Positions 55,392 to 64,000 of a DNA stretch of 64,000 bases are shown one piece after another. The notes beneath the pieces are model-generated. The model worked only from the letters and a program-made list of their open reading frames with translations. It did no database searches and was not told the DNA's origin. The stretch comes from Trissonchulus latispiculum (Eukaryota > Nematoda > Enoplea > Enoplida > Ironidae), in contig JASAND010015516.1 in NCBI GenBank assembly GCA_030248195.1, positions 1-64,000 on the forward strand, given 5' to 3'. The position numbers were made by a program, and so were the translations under genes. Each line of letters begins with the position of its first letter. Within the stretch, counting starts at the first letter, position 1.

Positions 55392-56131
55392 ACAAGTAAT
55401 AAAAATGCTCCTCCGGAGCATGAAAAAGTAATATGGGTAGTTGTGAGGTTGTAAAATCAAGAGAGGACTAGTCTTAAAAATGCGTAATATGGGGCTAGGT
55501 TCAAAAAAAGAAGAGGACTAGGTTGTGGGCGAATTGATATGGGCACAGCTTCGCCGAGCAACCCATATTCGCGGACTGAAAAAGTTATATATTTTTATAC
55601 GTACCAGTGTTCAGATTTAGTTACGGCACGTAAATAATATACGACTATGATAAACGAGTTTTAGTGGAAGCAAACATTTCTTTCGATAAACTCTGAGCGT
55701 TTTAACCATTTTTAAGAAAAGTATTTCAACAATAACTTCAGGATCAGGACACTCTTCGACGATCTTCTATTTCTATTCAACCGTTAGCGTTACAATCATA
55801 GCTTTGGTTCTTTCTAGTTGCTTGTCGTAGTCCAGCACAACGAAATTATATACTATATAGTTTACGTATATATAACTGCTGGAATTGTAATTATTGACTG
55901 ACATTAATTGCTTTGTATATGGCAATCGCCATGACGAAGCGTGAAAGCCCGCGAATATGGGTTGCTCGGCGAAGCTGTGCCCATATTAATTCGCCCACAA
56001 CCTAGTCCTCTTCTTTTTTTGAACCTAGCCCCATATTACGCATTTTTAAGACTAGTCCTCTCTTGATTTTACAACCTCACAACTACCCATATTACTTTTT
56101 CATGCTCCGGAGGAGCATTTTTATTACTTGT
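55392..56131. mobile_element. Foldback element family E, copy 2
   Basis: The ends ACAAGTAATAAAAATGCTCC and its complement enclose arms with GGTTGTAAAATCAAGAGAGG and CACAGCTTCGCCGAGCAACC. The arm layout matches copy 1 although the sequence has diverged, so the two are independent members of one family. Confidence 0.85.
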
Positions 56132-56239
56132 CCTTCTGTCATTTTAAAGGTTCCCTTTCCAGCAGTGAGCTGACGCAGATAAGGAGCTTGAAAAATGCAA
56201 TAGGCAGGGCAAATGTGAGCAAATGGACTATCATTTTTT

Positions 56240-56745
56240 TACCAAACATGACTACTTTTGAAGACTTTAATCTTTGACCCACGCCGGCCACCCACCCACA
56301 GGTCGGTGGGGCCACTTTATGTGGGTGGCATAATGACAAAAGTTGATCGCCTCGCCAAGGGCTTTCATTTGATACCAAACTTGACCACTTTTGAAGACTT
56401 TCATTTTTGACCCACACCGGGCCCACTGTGGGTGGAGCATCCACCCACTGGTCGGTGGGGCCACTTTTTGCAGGTGGTATAATGACAAAAGTTGATCGCC
56501 TCGCCAAGGGCTTTCATTTGATGCCAAACTTGACCACTTTTGAAGACTTTCATTTTTGACCCACACCGGGCCCACTCTGGGTGGGGCACCCACCCACAGG
56601 TCGGTGGGGCAACTTTTTGTGGGTGGCATAATGACAAAAGTTGATCGCCTCGCCAAGGGCTTTCATTTGATGCCAAACTTGACCACTTTTGAAGACTTTC
56701 ATTTTTGACCCACACCGGGCCCACTGTGGGTGGGCGCTGTGGGTC
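56240..56745. repeat. Tandem repeat, 149-bp period
   Basis: ATGACAAAAGTTGATCG falls at 56333, 56482 and 56631, exactly 149 bp apart. Units share GCCTCGCCAAGGGCTTTC and CACCGGGCCCACT. It is a diverged relative of the 147-bp array (CTTTCATTTG, TTGACCACTTTTGA). Minus-strand frames here are repeat products. Confidence 0.9.
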
Positions 56746-57596
56746 AGGGGTCACATCCACCGACCTCAGCAGTATGCTCATCGTTTTCAGCGACCCCGAT
56801 TTACTATATATGGGTACCACCCCAAGGCCGAAAAACGCCATTTTTAGTGACTTTTAGGTCATTTCTAGTAAAAGTGGGACTTAGAAACTTTTCGCCAAAA
56901 CAGGTGAAAAAATGCAAAGTTTGGGCCCATCTCCTGAAAGCTCCAGAGCGAAATTAAAAAATCCCCCTCGTTACATTCCGCGCATAGTCCGAAATATTCA
57001 AATAAAACAAACCAAACCGATCTAGCTGCTAACCTGTGAAAAAAGTCGATCACAACCGAAGTACCAAAATAGCGAAAGTCCGAATTTGGGGCCTTGGCAC
57101 AGAGCCAAAATTGGCCAGGTGCCAAAATGACCAAAAAAGGTTGCATGGGAGGACCCTGCCTACCAACATATAATAGTAGTATAGGACCAAAATGCCCATA
57201 TCGTTCCAACACTGCGCTGACATAAGCACTTCCGAAAAGCGTTATTAACCGAGAAAAAAAACAAACGCACGGTAACTCCCGCCTAGTGCAAAATTTCGAA
57301 GTTCGGAATTTTAACCAAAAGTATGGTGGTACTTGTAGTACTGCTCGAGTACTTTACGACGGTAACATTTTTACCCCTCCCAGACCTCTAATTAGCTGGC
57401 ACCAGGCCAACACTGTCTCCAGGGGGCCGCGCAGACGCCTTTATACCCATATTATGTAGGGGCGCTATCGCGCCCCTACATAATAAGTGCGCCGCAGGCG
57501 AAATTTTTTAAACATTTGTGAAATTTATTAAAATTGTGCTTAATTTTCACTCAAAATATACATATAAACAGCTGAAAAAATTGTCTAGGGGGGCCC
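56746..57596. repeat. Module ending in a 15-bp perfect hairpin
   Basis: The module starts with a single 155-bp-type unit (TCACATCCACCGAC, TTCAGCGACCCCGAT). At 57451-57484 a 15-bp perfect stem ATTATGTAGGGGCGC with loop TATC forms its end, preceded by TTATACCCAT. No gene recognised. Confidence 0.7.
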
Positions 57597-58790
57597 GGAA
57601 TGTCAAAGGAGGGGGCTCAAATCGCAAAGGGGGGCCCCGGGGCCCCTCACCTGGATCCGCCACTGTGGGAATGAGCTAGGCGCACGAGAAAACCCCTATA
57701 CTGAAAAAACTGGGTACAGTTTGGGTACAGTTTTTTCAAAATTTTCGATTTTTAGAACCACCAAGCCAGATTTGGATTTTTTACTCCCCCCCCCCAAACC
57801 AAACAGGTGGTACACCTATGGGATGTCCCCCCCCAAAGTTTTGGGGGAGGGTTGAAAAAGGCTGGGGGGCTACCCACCCCCCCTACCCCCCACCCGCCTC
57901 CGCTTTACACCCATGCATAGTTTCACCAGAGGGGGGGTACCACCGCCCCCAACATGTTCGACCAACACCGTTACCCCCTCCCAGATTTTTCGACTTTCCT
58001 CCCCCCCCCACTTTTGGTTACCCCCCGAACCTCCGAACACTTTTTGGGACCAAAAAGTTAGCTAAATTTTGCCAAAAATGAGGGGAGGGGAACGATCCTG
58101 GCCAGATATCAAAAATCGCCCTCGTTAGGACATATAAACCCTTCCGTAGATCCCCGGAATGTCAAAGGAGGGGGCCCAAAACGCAATGGGGGGGGGCCCG
58201 GGGGCCCTCCCCTGGATCCGCCACTGTGGGAATGAGCTAGGCGCACGAGAAAACCCCTATACTGAAAAAACTGGGTACAGTTTGGGTACAGTTTTTTCAA
58301 AATTTCCGATTTTTTAGAACCCCCAAGCCAGATTTGGACTTTTTACTCCCCTCCCCCCAACCCACACAGGTGGTACACCTATGGGATGTCTCCCCCCCCC
58401 CAAAGTTTTGGGGGAGGGTTGAAAAAGGCTGGGGGGCTACCCACGCCCCAACCGCCTCCGCCTTACACCTATGCATAGTTTCACTCACCAGGGGGGGAGG
58501 GTACCACCGCTCCCAACATGTCCGACCAACACCGTTACCCCCTCCCAGATTTTTCAACTTTCCTCCCCCCCCACTTTTGGTTACCCCCCGAACCTCCGAA
58601 CACTTTTTGGGACCAAAAAGTTAGCTAAATTTTGCCAAAAATGAGGGGAGGGGAACGATCCTGGCCAGATATCAAAAATCGCCCTCGTTAGGACATATAA
58701 ACCCTTCCGTAGATCCCCGGAATGTCAAAGGAGGGGGCCCAAAACGCAAAGGCCCCCGGGCCCCCCCCCCTGGCGCCGCCACTGCTATGA
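57597..58790. repeat. 560-bp tandem duplication
   Basis: GGAATGTCAAAGGAGGGGG falls at 57597, 58156 and 58719. Two near-complete units of 559 and 563 bp and the start of a third are present. Each unit holds CTGGATCCGCCACTG, typical of hAT termini, a CGCACGAGAAAACCCC block shared with the 163-bp repeat, and long C and G runs. Frames are proline-rich repeat products. Confidence 0.9.
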
Positions 58791-59581
58791 ACACCTGTGA
58801 CAAGAATTCCTCGCCCAAACACTTAAAGAACTGTGCCAGATTAGAAAACGTAAAGCCATAAACTAGCTAACATTTGTGAAAACATTTACCAATTGCCCTT
58901 CACACCTTATTTGTTGCAGAAGTAATTACGTAAAGCCAAGTGAAAAAGAGAAAAAGAAGAAAAACAAAACAACTTACAACAAAGCTTAGACAAAGAAATT
59001 ACAATGAAAAGAATAAAAAGCTAAAATTATCAGAACAAATGAGTTTCCTAGAAGTTTCTAGTTTTCAAAAAGAAAAAACACAGCTGTTGAAACAATAACA
59101 AAAACAACGCGAAATTCCCGTTTTCTTTGTTTTCTAGTGCTTCTGCTGATAATAAGAAGAGCTAATAGAACGAATAAACCACAGAAAAACGACTGTAAAG
59201 AGAATTAGAAAAAAAAAGAAAAAGGTGACACACCAATTGACGAAAGAAATGAGCAGGTGACACACTAAATGCTCGCCCTTAAAAGTGTAGCGCGGACCAA
59301 GAAGAAACCGAGGAGATAGCCCACATGGGAGGCATCCGACACCCATGTACCCACGAAATCAGGGCCTAGTAGAGAGAAGGGAAGAGGGAGGTTCAGGTTT
59401 TCATTCAGGATAGACAGTAAAGAATTGGCCCGGCCGGGGCATGAAGCATGGCTTATCGGCTTCAAAGTCAAAATGCTAAACCACTATTCCACTCCGATGT
59501 CGCCCACCTCGCTAAACTCTCATATCAAGCTTATCAATCATTCCTATACCTGCTTCCTTTACATCTCCTCTCGGGTTTCAT
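58791..59581 (-). repeat. Possible second tRNA-derived SINE
   Basis: On the minus strand GTGGTTTAGCATTTTGAC (about 59490-59470) resembles an A box and TGCTTCATGCCC (near 59445) a degenerate B box. A body and a pyrimidine-rich tail follow toward 59190. GGTGTGTCACC motifs at 59225 and 59258 also occur near 33556. The rest is AT-rich without a gene. Confidence 0.35.
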
Positions 59582-60587
59582 TTAAGGTGCTGGTTTCCTT
59601 TCGGGTATTTTTGACTCCTACGGCTTTAATACTTTACGCAAAGGGCTAAAACTTACGAAATAACCTATTTCCGTGCTCTTTAACATTTTAGGACCAGTCC
59701 CGTATTCTTAGGTCAAAAGATAAGAAAGTTTTGGTTTTTGGCCTTAAGCTCCCAGTAGGTTGACAAGACACGGGATTGGTTGGTATGGCTGGAAAGAGGA
59801 CTCAAAAATGAACAATTTTGCTCTTACAACCTTTGAGCTATCTCCAGTGGTTAAGTCAGTATAAGCAAAAAACTGTTTTTAGGGTCAAAAAATGGCCATT
59901 TTCGAGGAAATCAGTTTTTTCAAAATTACTGCCATATGTTAAGGACAAAATTGGCTTAGTTATACTCAATCGATACATCGTCCAAATGCACATTTTATGA
60001 ATGCCTATTAGCCGGACTTTATTGCTTTCAGCTAGAGATTTGGCCGAAAAACAATTTTGGCAAAACTGCGATTATTTTGTTTCGAACATCGATTTCTCAA
60101 AAACTACTCGACGGATTCCGGAGATTTTCGGCAGAAAAGAAATTCGCACTTCTGCGGAGGGACGTTTTTCTTGATTTGGGGTAAAACATATTGAGTAGCA
60201 AGAAAACTCAATGCGAAGTTGCGAAATTTCGTGTTACTGTGCATTTGGCCGATTTTCTCGACGGTTAAGACCTGCTGAGCCAAATCCAAAAAAACGTCCC
60301 TCGGCCCATATGTCCTTCATATCGTGGCACAAAAAGAAGTTTTGGCCGATTCTTCAGTTTTGAGAAATCGATGTTCAAAAACTTTCATCCTGTTAGATGT
60401 CAGCTTGTCAGAAAATTTCTGCTATTTTGTTACTAATTTTGCCAGTTCTGTAACCTCATGTGAATTTACAGATAATAAGCTTTAAAACGATGTATAAAGC
60501 TCTTTGCAACTCCCAAAATTGCGAAAGTTATAGAGTTTCAAAAAAATCACCACAAAAGTACTGCACAAAAGGATACCACCACCTTAA
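59582..60587. mobile_element. TTAA element family A, copy 2
   Basis: TTAA at 59582 is followed by GGTGCTGGTTTCC, and the right end is GGATACCACCACC followed by TTAA (60584-60587). The interior aligns with copy 1 at 7937-8952 over nearly its whole length. No transposase. Confidence 0.85.
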
Positions 60588-61289
60588 GCTGCTGGTTTCT
60601 TTCGGGTATTTTTTACTCATGCGGCTTTAGTCCTTTGCGTAAATTACTACAACTTACGAAATAACCTATTTCCGTGCTCTTTAACATTATGGGACCAGTC
60701 CCGTATTTTTACGCCAAAAGATAGGAAAGTTTCGGTTTTTGGGATTAGGCTCCCATTAGGTAGACAAAACACGGGATTGGTTGTTATGGCTGGAAAGAGG
60801 ACATAAAAATGAACATATTTGCTCTTACAACCTTTAAGCTATCTCCAGTGGTTAAGTCAGTATAAGCAGAAAACTGTTTTGAGGGTAAAAAATGGCAATT
60901 TTTTCAGTTTTAGTTTTTTCAAAATTACTGCCACACGTTAAGGACAAAGGACACCATTAGGACTTGCTGAGCCAAATCCAAAAAACGTCCCTCGGCCCAT
61001 ATGTCCTTCATATCGTGGCACAAAAACAACTTTTGGCCGATTCTTCAGTTTTGAGAAATCGATGTTCAAAAATTTTTGGTCTATATTCATCCTGTTACAT
61101 GTCAGCATGCTGGAAAATTTCTGCGATTTTTTTGCTAAATTTGCCAGTTACGCAAGCTCTTGTGAATGTACAGATAATAAGCTTTAGAACGATGTATAAA
61201 GCTCTTTCCAACTCCCAAAATCGCGAAGGTTATGCCGTTTCAAAGAATCACCACAAAAGCACTGCACAAAAGGATACCACAACCCTAAG
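60584..61289. mobile_element. TTAA element family A, copy 3, internally deleted
   Basis: It begins at the same TTAA that ends copy 2 (GCTGCTGGTTTC) and ends GGATACCACAACC followed by CTAA, a mutated TTAA. About 300 bp of the middle is missing compared with copy 2: the sequence jumps from GTTAAGGACAAA to GACTTGCTGAGCC. Confidence 0.8.
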
Positions 61290-61666
61290 ACGCGTCCCGC
61301 TAGACAACTTTCAACTTAAGCAAACGGTGGATAACTCTACCTGTGCAGTTGTAAAGAAATTTATTGCGGTCCCGTTCGAGATGACAAACTCAAATGTTAA
61401 CTTCATGCTGTCATGATTAAATATAATCTTAATTGCTGTCAATTGCTGCTTCGAAGGAGGTAGGCACAATTTTCTATTCGGACAGACTGTCCCTAAATCC
61501 GGTGGAGTTTTCTACGGTCTTGCAAAGGTTCTGTCAAAGAATTAACTTTAAAAATTATATCAGATTTGATTACCGCCCTGGGAAATTAGATAAATACCTT
61601 GTGAAAATCAACAAACGGATGTTCAAATTGTACTACACTTGTGCACTTCCCAAATCATACAATTGA
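61290..61666 (+). other. Coding-like fragments, product unknown
   Basis: A frame at 61290-61416 reads RVPLDNFQLKQTVDN and KKFIAVPFEMTNSN before a stop. A second frame (61433-61666) contains LNPVEFSTVLQRFCQRINF and KINKRMFKLYYTCALP. Amino-acid balance looks protein-like, but no start, splice site or family could be assigned. They may be remnants of an element or a broken gene. Confidence 0.3.
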
Positions 61667-61680
61667 AAGCTGCGGAAACG

Positions 61681-62824
61681 GTAACAGCACGCCTTTTGAA
61701 GCAAACATTGTAATCTTTATGGCGGTCAATTTGATCCAGATTTCAATTTTCCGTTTCCTGTAAAGATTAATGTTATCTAAATAAGTTTTTCTGTTAATAT
61801 TAAGTGTTCTGTTTCGGTCAAAATACTACAGGGGGAGACACCGTTGCTCTGGGGGAGGGGGCAGATTTCAGCACAGTAGATAAATTGCTAGTCAAAGTCG
61901 CTTTATACGACGGAAACCTACCTCGACTGCTGAAAATACTTTTTACAGTTGACATCTCAGAGCTCCATACACAAAAAAGCAAAATATTACGGGTGTAACT
62001 ACCGCAATTTTTTGCTAGACCCCCCCCCCCCAAATGGAGGGGGGTTTTATGCAATCTGATTGGCTGTTGGCTACACCCCCCACCAAACGGCGAGCTCTTG
62101 GCTACCCACCACTAAATGGAGGGGGGTATGCGCTGTCGATTAGGTCGACCCCCCACCAGACGGGGGAAAATTCGCGTATTGTGGGCGGAGCACCGTTACG
62201 CAAAGCCTAGAAGAGAAGCCCACCAGTGGCTTACTCTTCTTCTTAATGCACTCTTGGTATTCACGAAGTTGTCAGGATCGATTAAGAAATTTGTTGTATT
62301 CAAATTCAAATTTAAAAGTCCATTAATGTGGAAATAAAGTCCTAAGTTATTGACTAAGAGTTTGTCTACTGACGAAAAACTTTGGACGTTGACCGTTAAA
62401 GTAATAGGACAATTGCGTTCTTGACCAGAAATAGATAAGGCATGGATCTTTTTTGTGCCCACTTTTATAATAGCAATATAATTCATGTTTTTATCCAGTT
62501 TATCTATACATAAGTTTCACTTGATATGTAACTCGTCATTTGGGTCATTTCTATGAACACACAGAATTGTTGGTGAACAGAGAATATCTTTAACCTACGA
62601 GAAAATGACGGCCACTGGGAAAGCTCAAGTAAAACATCACAAATTCGCTCACCGCGTTCAAGCACACAAGTCTCATAGCAGAATTTGCATATTCTTTCTA
62701 CATGAGTCAAATTTGTAATTTTCATTTCTTCACAGTCTACACAGTCATATTGGTTATGGCTGGTAAAAGGGAGATTACGGTAATTTCTGCCAAGTCTCAG
62801 AAATTTTTCAAGTTTGATGGTTTT

Positions 62825-62826
<2 letters not shown>
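61681..62826. other. Intergenic stretch
   Basis: At 62020-62170 three short diverged blocks around CCACCAAACGG and AAATGGAGGGGGG flank G and C runs. No gene recognised. Confidence 0.4.
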
Positions 62827-62911
<85 letters not shown>

Positions 62912-62926
62912 ATATAATATATATGT
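62827..62926. repeat. (TA)n microsatellite
   Basis: An uninterrupted TA dinucleotide run of about 70 bases continues with TGTATATATG-type interruptions to about 62926. Long TA runs are polymorphic and can form cruciforms. Confidence 0.95.
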
Positions 62927-63600
62927 CGTAGGTAAAAATGAAATTCAGAAAAATATCATAATTTCCTAGCACTTGCCAGGTAAATGTGATATTTCAGTTC
63001 TCTCTAGAGAACCTTGATATGGACAAAGAATTTCACATTTCTCTGAAGACTGTTTAAGAGAAACTTGATATGGTCCTTCTTTTTGATGAAATTAAGAACT
63101 AAAGAAAAGAAACGTAATTATAAACTAGGACGTTATATTACAGTATGACCAATGACCTCTGACTCCTGACCTTAATTGCAAGGGTGTTTCAATTGTACCG
63201 ATTTGTAAGAGTAATTGTAAGTATGTATAAGTTCACTATATAATTGTTATGTGAAATTTGCAACAAGTTTGGTATGTTTCGCAAATGCAGGTATAGTATG
63301 AAAAGCATTTTGTAGCTTTAGTATCTAATTTTTTGCTTTATTAAACTTATTTAAACTTAAGTTTATTTAAACTTTATATTTACACTTGGCTTTCGTAAAT
63401 ATCGTGTTTATTTTTGCAAATGTCAGTTAATCAGCATTCAACAGCTCCATATCAATCTTCTTTAACTGATTCTAATTTTAGCCTGTTGTTTATTCTTGTT
63501 CACTGTTTTAAAAATAAGAGTTATTTTGAAATAACATGTTGAAATAATTAAAGTTTCTTCTATTTAATGTTTTAAGTTTTTTAAAGGGGACCGACCCAGG
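62927..63600. other. AT-rich stretch, nothing recognised
   Basis: No coding frame, repeat or structure was found. Confidence 0.4.
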
Positions 63601-63848
63601 GGAACCAAAACATTTTTGGCTCAGATTTTGGATAAGAGCTGTATATAGAGGTTTTCTGGCGGTGCTGAGCACGAATCTGAAATCCGTTTTTGATTCAGCT
63701 TTTTTGTTATATAGCTCAGTAGATTACGTAAGCTAATACTGAGCTAACAAAAAGCTGAATCAAAAAACGGGTTTTAGATTCGTGCTCAGCAAGGAAAACC
63801 TCTATATACAAGTTTTAAACAAACTCGAAAGCAAAAATCTTTGGTTCC
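63601..63848. mobile_element. MITE-like foldback, about 250 bp
   Basis: GGAACCAAAACATTTTTGG at the left pairs with CAAAAATCTTTGGTTCC at the right. Inner arms ATATAGAGGTTTTC, GCTGAGCACGAATCT and GATTCAGCTTTTT pair with their complements around a centre near 63728. No coding frame. Confidence 0.85.
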
Positions 63849-64000
63849 AATTGGTCCATCCTTAAAAACTTAAAAATTTAAAATTATAAAAATTTTATTA
63901 CCAGTTAATCATTGTTATTGTTGTTGCTATTGCTGCCTTGCTGCTGCTACTAAACTTGCTTTTTTGCAAAAATAGTAAAAAGTCTACTATTAAAAGTTTT

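Noticed and set aside
56139..56841. Overlapping 120-146 codon minus-strand frames with repeated peptides
   Set aside because: The peptide period equals the 149-bp DNA repeat; the frames are products of the array.
62702..62917. Frame ending in alternating Ile-Tyr
   Set aside because: Simple translation of the (TA)n microsatellite.

Overview
The window looks like nuclear DNA from an AT-rich, intron-bearing, repeat-dense animal genome, most likely an invertebrate. The evidence is split genes with GT..AG introns and AATAAA-type poly(A) signals, LTR and non-LTR retrotransposon remnants, hAT-type and TTAA-targeting inverted-repeat elements, tRNA-derived SINE-like sequences and satellite-like arrays. 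There is no operon structure and no bacterial signal. The species cannot be fixed from the sequence.

Host coding content is sparse. (1) 14576-15274 (+) encodes a 232-residue orphan with a signal peptide and a very lysine-rich second half. (2) 29103-30445 (+) is a large terminal exon of a family GH19 chitinase with a poly(A) signal at 30482. (3) 43718-44527 (-) holds two exons of ER glucosidase I (MOGS, GH63) with splice sites but also two frameshifts and a stop, so it is probably an unprocessed pseudogene fragment. (4) Exon-like segments at 35829-36003 and 37900-38016 (-) sit inside tandem repeats and may belong to one unrecognised gene.

Almost everything else is mobile DNA or its decay products. 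From the left: an internally deleted Ty3/gypsy-like element (2868-4169); a foldback element (5559-6288); a second gypsy-like remnant whose two LTR copies were each hit by a different TTAA element (7912-10202); a broken CR1/L2-like LINE whose first protein carries a 2A ribosome-skipping motif (10529-12118); a small MITE family with a 22-bp terminal signature (12131-12971, again at 41376-42032); a deep nest of inverted repeats (about 17.1-26.4 kb) containing two hAT-like elements with 8-bp target duplications; a foldback element whose arms are arrays of 15-bp repeats (27092-28110); a LINE 3' end (32949-33546); and amplified roughly 340-bp units (34.1-40.3 kb).

From 44.6 to 58.8 kb the DNA is a mosaic of satellite-like arrays (147-, 149-, 155- and 163-bp periods), GC-rich hairpins followed by (TA)n and a recurring AATAAAAATGCTCC end, short hAT-like MITEs inserted into the arrays, and long foldback elements. 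The right end carries two more copies of the TTAA element in tandem (59582-61289), a long (TA)n tract and a small MITE. The genes do not form a pathway; what links the region is repeated insertion of short non-autonomous elements into one another.
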